From Streptomyces sp. 71268 (lineage in GTDB: Bacteria > Actinomycetota > Actinomycetes > Streptomycetales > Streptomycetaceae): DNA of 64,000 nucleotides. The stretch lies in NCBI RefSeq assembly GCF_029392895.1, contig NZ_CP114200.1, positions 4,247,001-4,311,000 of the forward strand, in the 5' to 3' direction. This document shows, one piece after another, positions 8,813 to 16,818 of the stretch (its first letter is position 1; every line of letters begins with the position of its first letter). Below the pieces are notes generated by a model that made no database searches, was not told the DNA's origin, and worked only from the letters and a program-made list of their open reading frames with translations. The position numbers were made by a program, and so were the translations under genes.

Positions 8813-9715
8813 ATGCGACTGAGCACCGTGATTCTGCCGATCCGCCGCTGGTCCGATGGTGGTCGTGCGGAGTGGGAGCGCGCCGAGGACCTCGGCTTCC
8901 ACACCGCTTACACCTACGACCACCTGTCCTGGCGGACCTTCCGCGACGGCCCGTGGTTCGGCGCCATCCCGACACTGACCGCCGCCGCCGCGGCGACCTC
9001 CCGCATACGCCTGGGCACGCTGGTCACGTCGCCGAACTTCCGTCACCCGGTGACGCTCGCCAAGGAACTCATCACGCTCGACGACATCTCCGACGGCCGG
9101 ATCACGCTGGGCATCGGCGCGGGTGGCTCGGGGTTCGACGCGACGACGCTGCTGGGGGGCGGCCAGGAACCGTGGTCGCCGCGTGAGCGGGCGGCGCGGT
9201 TCGGCGAGTTCGTGCCGCTGCTCGACCAGCTCCTCTCGGAGGGCGAGGTGACCGCCGAGGGCGCGTACTACGCGGCGGGTGCGGCGCAGAACATACCCGG
9301 CTGCGTACAGCGCCCCCGGCTGCCGTTCGCGGTGGCCGCGACCGGGCCGCGCGGACTGCGGCTCGCCGCGCGGTACGGGCAGGCGTGGGTGACCACCGGC
9401 GATCCCAAGCTCGCGGAGGACGCCACCGCCGCCGACTCGCTCGCCGCCATCGGACGACAGGTCGGGCGGCTCGGCGAGGCGTGCGCGGAGGCCGGCCGCG
9501 ATGTCGGCGAGCTGGACAAGATCCTGCTCACCGGCTTCACCCCGGACCGTCCGCTGGACTCGGTAGGGGCGTTCGTGGACTTCGCCGGCGCGCACGCGGA
9601 GCTGGGCTTCGACGAGATCGTGCTGCACGCCCCGATTCCCGACTCGGTCTTCGCCGCCGACCCCGCGGTCTTCGAGAAGATCGCGACGGAGGGCCTGGCC
9701 CAGCTCAACGGCTAG
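8813..9715 (+). CDS. LLM-class (luciferase-like) F420-dependent oxidoreductase
   Basis: A 300-residue TIM-barrel enzyme of the bacterial luciferase family. Visible features: RAEDLGFHTAYTYDHLSW near the N-terminus, the RIRLGTLVTSPNFRHPVTLAKE strand, the LDDISDGRITLGIGAGG segment typical of F420/FMN-binding members, and a C-terminal barrel strand. Substrate is unknown. The start at 8813 is supported by a TACTCT box 6 nt upstream; the frame is open further upstream through the G/T-rich tract but that part is not protein-like. Stands alone, with no operon partner. Confidence 0.88.
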   Translation: MRLSTVILPIRRWSDGGRAEWERAEDLGFHTAYTYDHLSWRTFRDGPWFGAIPTLTAAAAATSRIRLGTLVTSPNFRHPVTLAKELITLDDISDGRITLGIGAGGSGFDATTLLGGGQEPWSPRERAARFGEFVPLLDQLLSEGEVTAEGAYYAAGAAQNIPGCVQRPRLPFAVAATGPRGLRLAARYGQAWVTTGDPKLAEDATAADSLAAIGRQVGRLGEACAEAGRDVGELDKILLTGFTPDRPLDSVGAFVDFAGAHAELGFDEIVLHAPIPDSVFAADPAVFEKIATEGLAQLNG

Positions 9716-10056
9716 GGAGGCGGATCGCGGCGCCGTATCGGCTGGGAGGCATGGCGGATCGGGGGTGCGGTGGCTCGGGTGGGCGCGACTTGGGCGGTGG
9801 CGGCTCGGGTCGTGGCGGCTTGAAGCCCGGTGACTCCGAGGGGGGGCGTCGGGCATCCGTGCGAGCGGCGAGGCGGGGCGGGAGTACGGCTCGGGGACAG
9901 CCCGTCTCGCGTGGTGGCCGGCGGGTGGCGGTACAGGCAACGCCTGGTGAACGCCCGAAAGACAGGCGCTGACCATGTAGTTCGTCTGACTGACGACCTT
10001 CAACGGCTGGCTGACACGGCTTCACAGCGCCGGGGCGCGCACCTAGGGTCCGCTGT
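9716..10056. other. Intergenic stretch, promoter only at its end
   Basis: 341 nt between the LLM gene and the methyltransferase gene. No protein-like frame and no clear terminator hairpin; the last 40 nt hold the methyltransferase promoter. Confidence 0.6.
10021..10049 (+). promoter_or_regulatory. Sigma-70-type promoter for a leaderless gene
   Basis: TTCACA (10021-10026), 17-nt spacer, TAGGGT (10044-10049), then 7 nt to the GTG start at 10057. The best-formed housekeeping-type promoter in the window; no Shine-Dalgarno follows. Confidence 0.65.
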
Positions 10057-10959
10057 GTGAAGTTCCACAGCACTCTGATCGCTTCCCGTTCCGCCCGTCG
10101 CGCGCTGCGGCCCGTACTTGACCAGCTCGACCAGCGCATTGACAGAAAGCTTCGCTCAGCCCGCCGTGAACTCACCGTCCTCCGCGAGGAGCTGCGCCGC
10201 GCGCACTCCACTGACCTGCTGCTCGGGCGCGACGGCAGGCTGACCGACCGGCAGCCGAGCCGCGAAGAGATCGTGGAACTCGCTGCCCAGATCGCCGTCG
10301 TGACCGGACGCGACGGCGCGTACAGGGAAACCGTTCTGGCCTACCGCACCCTGGTGGAGCTGGAGAACCGTGGCGTCGGGCGCATCGCCGGCTCCACCCG
10401 CAACATCCTCGGCAAGCTCGCCGCCACGCCGCTGCTCAACCCGCCGAACGGCGAGATCCTGGAGATCGGCACGCTGTACGGGCTGTTCGCCGGTGGCATG
10501 GCCCGCCAGTTGCTACGGGCCGGGCTCCCGTACCAGCTCACCATCGTCGACCCGCTCTCACCCGTGCAGCTCCAGCCCGGCTTCGAGATCTCGTCCGACC
10601 CGTCGGGCACCCCCGTCACCGAGGCGGTGGTGCGCGCCAACCTCGCGTACGCCGGCGTCGAGGACGCGCGGCTGCGACTGCGCAGGGGCTTCTCGGAGGA
10701 CCCCGCCGTACGCGAGGAACTGTCCGACCGGCAGTACGGCGTCCTGATCATCGACGGCGACCACTCGTTCGAGGGGGTCGCCAACGACCTGGAGTGGGCC
10801 GAGCAGGTGGCCGCGCCGGGCGCGGTGATCGTGATGGACGACTACGGGGACGGTCGGTGGGCCGGCGTGCGCGAGGCCACCGAGAAGCGCCTCGCGGGCG
10901 ACACCCGGCTGCGCATGATCGGCCAGGTCGCCACGAGCGCCTTCCTCCGCGCCACCTGA
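10057..10959 (+). CDS. Class I SAM-dependent methyltransferase (Methyltransf_24-like)
   Basis: A 300-residue protein. An N-terminal ~70-residue Arg/Leu-rich helical part is followed by a Rossmann methyltransferase core. The SAM-binding motif is ILEIGTLYGLFAGGMA (about 139-154), the acidic strand-2 end is TIVDPLSP, and LIIDGDHSFEGVANDLEWA and VIVMDDYGDGRW resemble the metal/acid-containing loops of Methyltransf_24 proteins. The acceptor is unknown. The GTG start is supported by a TTCACA-N17-TAGGGT promoter ending 7 nt upstream, so it is probably leaderless. No partner gene is adjacent. Confidence 0.82.
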   Translation: MKFHSTLIASRSARRALRPVLDQLDQRIDRKLRSARRELTVLREELRRAHSTDLLLGRDGRLTDRQPSREEIVELAAQIAVVTGRDGAYRETVLAYRTLVELENRGVGRIAGSTRNILGKLAATPLLNPPNGEILEIGTLYGLFAGGMARQLLRAGLPYQLTIVDPLSPVQLQPGFEISSDPSGTPVTEAVVRANLAYAGVEDARLRLRRGFSEDPAVREELSDRQYGVLIIDGDHSFEGVANDLEWAEQVAAPGAVIVMDDYGDGRWAGVREATEKRLAGDTRLRMIGQVATSAFLRAT

Positions 10960-11470
10960 CCCCGCCCCCTCCACTACCCCCACTACCCCCACAACCCCCA
11001 CTGCCCTCACGCCCCCCACCCCTTCGCCGTCTCCGCCGCTTCACGGCGGAACACGCCCTGTCCCGCGCCGACCCGGCTGCGCCCAGGCGCCGACCCGGGC
11101 CGGCGCGGCCCCGTGCCCGCGCCTGTTGGCTGGGCCGCGCCCCTGGGCCGGCCGGCCTGAGCGGCCGGCCGAGCGCTCCGCTCGGGGGAGAAGCGGCGCG
11201 CCTCGTCCCCTGATCGGCGCAGGGCTTGCTGGACCGGAGCCGACGTTCCCCTTCTCGACTCCCATCACACCCGCGTTGACCTGCGCGGTTGCCTGGTCGC
11301 GCGAGGCTGGTGGCACGCCCTGCCCGGACCCACTGAGGCTCCGTACGACCGGTCGCGCGCCTTCTTCGTTCCGGAGTCGCACCCCCGCTCGCGGCGCCCG
11401 AGGGTCTGCACTTATCTCACGAATACCCCGCAAAGGGGGAGAATCGTAAGAGAGCGCAGAGGAGGGGCTT
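10960..11470. other. Intergenic region before htpX
   Basis: 511 nt without a protein-like frame. It starts with a C-rich 9-mer array, continues as plain GC-rich sequence, and ends with a less GC-rich stretch (about 11408-11450) that should hold the htpX promoter. I could not assign -35/-10 elements there; a short CCCC-GCAAA-GGGG hairpin is at 11426-11438. Confidence 0.5.
10971..11006. repeat. 9-nt tandem repeat x4 (CCACTACCC)
   Basis: Four consecutive 9-mers: two exact CCACTACCC, then CCACAACCC and CCACTGCCC, 11 nt after the methyltransferase stop. The minus strand has regularly spaced G-runs and could form a G-quadruplex. Confidence 0.85.
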
Positions 11471-12373
11471 ATGTCACGTACGCGATTCGCGCCGGACCGC
11501 GGGCTGGCCACTCGCATGGTGAGCACCATGTTCCTGATCGGGCTGCTGTACGTGGTCCTCGTCGGCGTCCTGGTGGCGCTGCTGGGTAACGCGTGGCCGT
11601 TGATCGTGCTGCTCGTGGGCGGGATGTTCATCGCCCAGTTCTGGTTCAGCGACCGGATCGCGGCGTTCAGCATGGGCGCGCGCGAGGTCACCCCCGAGCA
11701 GGCGCCGGAACTGCACGGCGCCGTGGACCGGCTGTGCGCGCTCGCCGACATGCCCAAGCCCCGGGTGGCTATAGCCGACAGCGACGTACCGAACGCCTTC
11801 GCCACCGGCCGTAGCCAACAGAAATCGCTGGTCTGTGCCACGACCGGGCTGATGCGCCGGCTGGAGCCTGAGGAACTGGAGGGGGTCATCGCGCACGAGC
11901 TGTCACACGTCGCGCACCGCGATGTCGCGGTCATGACCATTGCCTCCTTCCTCGGCGTACTGGCCGGACTGATCACCCGGATCGCCCTGTGGGGCGGACT
12001 CACGCGGGGCAACAACAGGGACAACGGCCTCGGCGTCGCCCTCCTGGTCATCCCGCTCGTCAGCGCCGTCGTCTATGCCATCAGCTTTCTGCTGACCCGG
12101 CTGCTCTCGCGCTACCGCGAACTCTCCGCGGACCGCGCCGCCGCCCTGCTGACCGGCCGCCCCTCCGCGCTCGCCGCCGCGCTGACCAAGGTGACCGGCG
12201 AGATGGCCCGCATCCCGACCCGCGACCTGCGGCAGGCCGAGCCGTACAACGCGTTCTACTTCGCCCCCGCCTTCTCCGGCAGCAGCCTCAGCAAGCTGCT
12301 GTCCTCGCACCCGACGCTGGAGCAACGCTTGGACCAGCTCGGACGCATCTCCGCACAGCTCGGCCGACCCTGA
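11471..12373 (+). CDS. htpX: HtpX-type M48 membrane zinc metalloprotease
   Basis: A 300-residue membrane protease. Two N-terminal helices (about 17-57) precede the catalytic motif HELSHVAHR, with zinc ligands His142 and His146 and catalytic Glu143. Two more helices follow (about 152-210), then the distal zinc-ligand segment YRELSADRAA. HtpX degrades damaged membrane proteins in envelope stress. GAGGAGG lies just upstream of the ATG. The next gene encodes PspAB, a known genomic partner of HtpX in actinobacteria, though 266 C-rich nucleotides separate them. Confidence 0.93.
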   Translation: MSRTRFAPDRGLATRMVSTMFLIGLLYVVLVGVLVALLGNAWPLIVLLVGGMFIAQFWFSDRIAAFSMGAREVTPEQAPELHGAVDRLCALADMPKPRVAIADSDVPNAFATGRSQQKSLVCATTGLMRRLEPEELEGVIAHELSHVAHRDVAVMTIASFLGVLAGLITRIALWGGLTRGNNRDNGLGVALLVIPLVSAVVYAISFLLTRLLSRYRELSADRAAALLTGRPSALAAALTKVTGEMARIPTRDLRQAEPYNAFYFAPAFSGSSLSKLLSSHPTLEQRLDQLGRISAQLGRP

Positions 12374-12639
12374 TTGCCGCCCCCGACCCTCCCTTCGCTC
12401 CGTTCGTTCCATTCATCCCGTTCGCCATGCTTCGGGTCGCAGCCTGGCCAGCCCCTAAGCGGGGGGCGGGCGGCCGATGCGTGGCTCACGGTGTCGGCGG
12501 GGCAGGGCGTGGGTGGCGTGGCGGCGTGTCGGTGGTGCTGGTCTCCCACTCTCCGTCCTGCCCCCCTGCCCCCCTGCCTCCCCCGCCCCCTCCGCCTCCT
12601 CCTCCGCCCTCCGCTCCCGCCTCTGAAAGGACGATCTTC

Positions 12640-13224
12640 GTGGGCTTCCTGGACACCCTGCTCGGCCGCAGCAAGCCGGCCCGCCCGAACCTCGACCAGT
12701 TGTTCGCACTGCCATCGGCGGCGATCACCCTGGAGTCCGGCGCCGGGTTCACGCCGACCGGCCAGGGCTCGGTCTGCTTCGCGAGCGTGGAGGGCGGCGC
12801 GTTCGCCGGCCTCCAACGCGAGGTACGCGACCTGCTCGACGCCGACACCGAGCGCGGCGGCATTCCGGTCGAGTTCAGCCAGGACGCCTACGGCTTCACC
12901 TGGCTCCTCACTCGACACGCCCCGGACGACACCGCCGCCCTGGTCAACGACCTGCACGCGGTCAACACGACGCTGCGCGACGGCGGGTTCGGGCCGCAAC
13001 TCCTCTGCTCGCTGCTGAGCTTCCGCGACGCACGGGACCGCCCTCTCGCGCTTGTCTACCTCTACAAGCGCGGCACCTTCTACCCCTTCGCCCCACTGCC
13101 CGACGCGACCAGCAAGCGGGACAACGGACTCGAACTCCAGATCCGCGCCCTGCTCACCGACGACCTACGCATCGAGAAGGACCTGGGCCGCTGGTTCCCG
13201 GTATGGGGCGCGCCGGGCCTCTGA
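12640..13224 (+). CDS. pspAB: PspA-associated protein PspAB
   Basis: 194 residues starting MGFLDTLLGRSKPA, the characteristic start of PspAB proteins. It is cytosolic, with no membrane segment, and contains the conserved-looking YLYKRGTFYPFAP and DLGRWFPVWGAPGL segments at the C-terminus. The family is linked to the phage-shock (PspA) envelope stress system and often sits beside htpX, as here. Its biochemical role is not established. The GTG start has GAAAGGA 8 nt upstream. No pspA gene is in the window. Confidence 0.87.
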   Translation: MGFLDTLLGRSKPARPNLDQLFALPSAAITLESGAGFTPTGQGSVCFASVEGGAFAGLQREVRDLLDADTERGGIPVEFSQDAYGFTWLLTRHAPDDTAALVNDLHAVNTTLRDGGFGPQLLCSLLSFRDARDRPLALVYLYKRGTFYPFAPLPDATSKRDNGLELQIRALLTDDLRIEKDLGRWFPVWGAPGL

Positions 13225-13478
13225 CGTCGACCTTTCCTTTCCTCCTCCCTTCTCCCGTCGCCTCCTCTCGCCCCCCGCACTGACCCGTCGACCGGCCGCC
13301 CCCAGCCCCGGCGCGCGCCTTTCGCCCGCCGCCCCGGCCCCGCGCGGCCTCCGGCCCGACCCGCGGCTCCCGGCCTGGCCCGCGACCCCCGTGGCCTGGC
13401 TCGTGAGGCCTGGCCTGACGCGTGGGCCCGCCCCATCTGCCCCTCGCATGGGGCCGCGCCATCCCGCCGGGCTGCGCC

Positions 13479-14003
13479 TCAGCGAATGATGCTGTTCAGC
13501 CAGGGGGTGAGGTTCCCCGTGCCCAGGACCGGCTCCTTGTACGTGACGTCGCCGGGCAGCGGAACGATCAGCACCTGGGAGGCCGGGAACAACCGCGTGC
13601 GTATCCAGGCCCGGCCGCCGAAGACGGCGTCGAGGAAGGCGGGTGCCTGCTCGCGCGGGACGCCGGTGAATTCGACGGTGTCCAGCGTGATGTTCGCGTC
13701 GCCCTCGCTGAACGTGTGGATCTGTACGGTCGGCCGCCCCGGGATCTCGATGAACGCCTCGTGTGGGAGCGAGCCGTCCGGGTCGGCGACGGAGAACGCC
13801 CCGGCGGCGAGGCGGCGGCCCGACTGGTCTGCCCCGATGGAGTGCTCCACGTTGGCCTGGCGGCCGTACCGTTCCGCGACGGCCAGCACAGCGGCTACGG
13901 CGCTCTCCGTACTGTCGACGCGCCGCCCGCCGGGCCCGTACCCCCCGGCCCCGCTCCCACCGTTTCCGCCCGGCGGACCAGGCGGGACGTTCGTAGGTCT
14001 CAT
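13479..14003 (-). CDS. Conserved-looking hypothetical protein
   Basis: 174 residues, not recognised. A Gly/Pro-rich N-terminus of ~30 residues is followed by a compact alpha/beta-looking domain with no signal peptide or membrane segment. Segments EIPGRPTVQIHTFSEGDANI and LDAVFGGRAWIRTRLFPAS suggest a folded cytosolic protein. Codon usage (G/C third positions) is that of a real gene. The start is uncertain: AAGG lies almost on the ATG, so a later start is possible. Upstream of it on the same strand lies the MerR gene. Confidence 0.65.
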   Translation of the reverse strand: MRPTNVPPGPPGGNGGSGAGGYGPGGRRVDSTESAVAAVLAVAERYGRQANVEHSIGADQSGRRLAAGAFSVADPDGSLPHEAFIEIPGRPTVQIHTFSEGDANITLDTVEFTGVPREQAPAFLDAVFGGRAWIRTRLFPASQVLIVPLPGDVTYKEPVLGTGNLTPWLNSIIR

Positions 14004-14171
14004 GCCTTCCCATGATGCCGGACGGAACCTGCGGGCGAAGCGGTGCGCAGTGGGCGCGGGGCTGGGTCGTGGGCTGGGTGCGGCGCGGGCTTGAGCTGGG
14101 TGTGGGCGTGGGTTGGCGCGGGTGGTACTGGAACCAGACGGAAGGGCTAGGGGCGGCCCACGCTCGGTACC

Positions 14172-15404
14172 TCAGCCGCCGGGCTCCGAGGGCGGTGCCT
14201 CGGGTATGGCCAGGCGATCCATGCGACGGGCCCACACCTCGCGCTCTGCCGCGCCCGCTATGAAGGTGGACACGTTGGCGTCGCCGACCAACTCGCGCAC
14301 GACGCGGACGATTTCAGCCGGCAGCGTGACCTCCGCCTGGTCGCCCTGAGGTTGCTGCCACCCGTCCCGCTCGCCGGGCCCTCCGGCCGTCGGTTGGGAC
14401 CGCGTCCGGCCCTCCGACCCGCTGCCGGTTCGTACTTCGGTCGATCCGCTGTCCCCACTTCCGGTGGCAGCGCCGGGCCGGGGGCCTGACCCGGTGACGT
14501 ACTGGGCGGAAGGCGGGCCAGTCGGCTCAGGGGCTGGTCGGGTCGTGGGTGGGGGCTGGGTCTCGTCGGGTCGCCGGGTGTGAGGGTGAGCGGTGGTGGG
14601 TCGGAGGGAGCCGCCGGGCCGGGGGGTGTCCGGGCGGGGTAGTGGGCCGAACTGGTCGAGGTGGTGGTGCAGGTACCGGGTGGCCACCGCCCGCATCGCA
14701 CGGGCCAGTTCGGCGTCGATGGTCTGCTGGGCGAGCGGGCGGAAGCGGCGGATCAGGAACGCCGCCTCCTGGGCCTCCGCGTCCGTCGGAGGGTGGTCCA
14801 GGTACTGCTGGAACACGTGCTCCGTCGTGAAGTCCAGGAACCGGACCGCGATGTGCTCGATCTGGCCGCGCACCTCCCGTACGTGCTCGGCGATGGCCAA
14901 CAGCGGCACTCCGGCCGCGTGGAGTTCAGCCGCCACCGACAACTCCCGGGGGCTGGGCACCACGTAGGCGTCCGGGCAATCGTAGTCCGGCTCCAAGATG
15001 CCCAGCTCGACGGCCTCCGCGATGGCCGCCTGGTCGGGGGCGCCACCGAACCTGTCGGCCAACTCCGCCCGGCTGATCCGAGCGGCCTTCTCGTCGGTCC
15101 AGGGGCCCTCCACCTCGGCGACCAGGCCGAGCACCCCGCCCAGGTCGCGGCCGGCGTCCCATGCCTCAAGGAGTTCCTTGATGCTGGAGAGTGTGTAGCC
15201 GCGCTCCAGCAGCGCCGAGATCTGTTGGAGCCGGGCCAGGTGCTCGGCTCCGTACACGTTGGCCCGCCCGCGCCGCTCGGGTCTCGGCAACAGCCCGCGG
15301 TCCTGGTATCCGCGGATGGTGCGGACCGTGGCGCCGCTACGGTGGGCCAGCTCCTCGATCCGGTACTCGGGGGGCACGGCGGGTTCGGCGGTTGGTTCCG
15401 ACAC
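14172..15404 (-). CDS. MerR family regulator with C-terminal ribbon-helix-helix-like segment
   Basis: 410 residues. The N-terminal MerR winged helix reads YRIEELAHRSGATVRTIRGYQDRGLLPRPERRGRANVYGAEHL. A helical middle domain follows (to about 260), then a ~100-residue Pro/Thr/Arg/Ser-rich disordered linker. The last part, residues ~359-398, reads like a ribbon-helix-helix unit: strand VTLP, helix, then NVSTFIAGAAERE. That C-terminus resembles VapB-like antitoxins and is not part of usual MerR proteins. The GTG start has AAAGGGG 6 nt upstream. The effector is unknown; the flanking minus-strand metal-dependent hydrolase gene is a possible target. Confidence 0.85.
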   Translation of the reverse strand: MSEPTAEPAVPPEYRIEELAHRSGATVRTIRGYQDRGLLPRPERRGRANVYGAEHLARLQQISALLERGYTLSSIKELLEAWDAGRDLGGVLGLVAEVEGPWTDEKAARISRAELADRFGGAPDQAAIAEAVELGILEPDYDCPDAYVVPSPRELSVAAELHAAGVPLLAIAEHVREVRGQIEHIAVRFLDFTTEHVFQQYLDHPPTDAEAQEAAFLIRRFRPLAQQTIDAELARAMRAVATRYLHHHLDQFGPLPRPDTPRPGGSLRPTTAHPHTRRPDETQPPPTTRPAPEPTGPPSAQYVTGSGPRPGAATGSGDSGSTEVRTGSGSEGRTRSQPTAGGPGERDGWQQPQGDQAEVTLPAEIVRVVRELVGDANVSTFIAGAAEREVWARRMDRLAIPEAPPSEPGG

Positions 15405-15621
15405 GCTTTGCCCCTTTCTCTCTTCCGGCGACTGTGTCGTCTTCGTCGTTCTCATCGTGGTTGCCATCGAGTGCTGTGTGGTCGTTGTACGCGCGGTCGC
15501 GTTGGTGGCCTGCTGCCTACGCCTGCCGCACGTTGCCTGGGCCTGCCTTGCTGTTGTTGTGCTTCGGCTTCGTGTGGTGGCGGGGTCGCGGGCGGGCTGG
15601 ACGGTGTCTGTCTGCGGCTTC

Positions 15622-16626
15622 CTACAGCGTGGCGCGGGCGATCGCTCCTGCCGCCGAGCGAGCCGCCGGGGACGAGGCCAGGTACTCCACGGCCCGGCGC
15701 AGCGAGCCCTCCTGAGAGGGGTGGTAGGACCGCTTCATGTAGCGGGGTATCGCTCGGCCCAACTCTCCCCAGGTAGGCAACAACCCCTTGGCCACCGCCC
15801 GGTTGTGCTCGCGCAGCGAGTACCGCAGGCGTCGGGCCAGTACCGGATCGTGGCGCAGCAAGTAGGCGGTGCCCGACGCCCACAGCCACAGCATCACGGG
15901 GGCCACCACGGCCATCGCGTACAGCCGCCGCGCGTAGCCGGTCGCGCCGGTGCCGGCGCAGTGCTGGTACATGTCGAACGCGACGGAGCGGTGCTCGACC
16001 TCCTCGGCGCCGTGCCACCGCAACAGGTCCAGCATGACGGGGTCGGTGTCGGCCTCCTCCAGCGCGTTGGCGCCGAGCACCCAGTCGCCGAGCACGGCCG
16101 TGAACTGCTCTATGGCCGCTATGACCGCCAGCCGGAAGCGCAACCACTCGCGTGGGGGCACCGGCTGCCTGAACGGCGGCTTGTCGCCGAGCAGGACATC
16201 GAAGAGGAAGTCCAGGCGGCGCAGGTACGGCGCGGTGTCCAGGCCCTGGGCCGCGAGGTGGTCGAGGACGTACGTGTGCTGCGTGCTGTGCGTGGCCTCC
16301 TGGCCCATGAACCCCTTCACGTCGCGCAGCAGGTCCGGGTCGGTGACCAGTGGCAGGGCCTCCTTGAAGACCTTCACGAACCACCGCTCACCGGCCGGAA
16401 GCAGCAGATGCAGCACGTTGATCACATGGGTGGCGGTTGGCTCGCCCGGAATCCAGTGCAGGGGCGTCCCGTCCCAGTCGAAGGAGACACGGCGCGGCGC
16501 GATGCGTACGCCGGTGCCCGTCCCGTCCTCGGCACTGGCGCCCGCGGGGCGCTCACCGGCCCCAGCGAGCCCGCCTTGGTCCCCGCCCCCGTACTCGTGC
16601 CCGCTCGCCGCAGCACGTCCATCCAT
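15622..16626 (-). CDS. Metal-dependent hydrolase family protein (PF10118-like)
   Basis: 334 residues. After a Gly-rich 30-residue start comes an all-helical domain with conserved His/Glu: FMGQEATHSTQH, AIEQFTAVLGDWVL and WHGAEEVEHRSVAFDMYQHC. This ferritin-like/di-metal pattern is seen in the family named metal-dependent hydrolase. Hydrophobic stretches near residues 240-270 may contact the membrane. Substrate is unknown. AAAGGAG lies 9 nt before the ATG at 16626. The MerR gene is downstream, and a heptamer array and the SDR-fusion gene lie upstream. Confidence 0.8.
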   Translation of the reverse strand: MDGRAAASGHEYGGGDQGGLAGAGERPAGASAEDGTGTGVRIAPRRVSFDWDGTPLHWIPGEPTATHVINVLHLLLPAGERWFVKVFKEALPLVTDPDLLRDVKGFMGQEATHSTQHTYVLDHLAAQGLDTAPYLRRLDFLFDVLLGDKPPFRQPVPPREWLRFRLAVIAAIEQFTAVLGDWVLGANALEEADTDPVMLDLLRWHGAEEVEHRSVAFDMYQHCAGTGATGYARRLYAMAVVAPVMLWLWASGTAYLLRHDPVLARRLRYSLREHNRAVAKGLLPTWGELGRAIPRYMKRSYHPSQEGSLRRAVEYLASSPAARSAAGAIARATL

Positions 16627-16700
16627 GGCGCACGACTCCTTTCCGGTTTCCGGTGTCCTGCCCACCGCCCCGTGACCTCACCGGCGCCCGAGCGTTACGC

Positions 16701-16795
16701 GGTGACTGGTGACTGGTGACTGGTGACTGGTGACTGGTGACTGGTGACTGGTGACTGGTGACTGGTGACTGGTGACTGGTGACTGGTGACTGGTG
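16701..16795. repeat. Perfect heptanucleotide tandem array (GGTGACT)13.6
   Basis: Thirteen identical GGTGACT units plus GGTG, with no mismatch, filling about half of the gap between the SDR-fusion stop and the start of the metal-dependent hydrolase gene. The unit length is not a multiple of three and the flanks are not coding. Confidence 0.97.
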
Positions 16796-16818
16796 GGCCC
16801 CGCCCGTGGGAAGCGGGG

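Noticed and set aside
11400..11460. SigR-type (GGGAAT-N18-GTT) promoter for htpX
   Set aside because: I looked for it because HtpX is a stress protease, but no matching pair of elements with the right spacing was seen.
16701..16795. CRISPR array
   Set aside because: The repeats are contiguous 7-mers without spacers and no cas genes are present.
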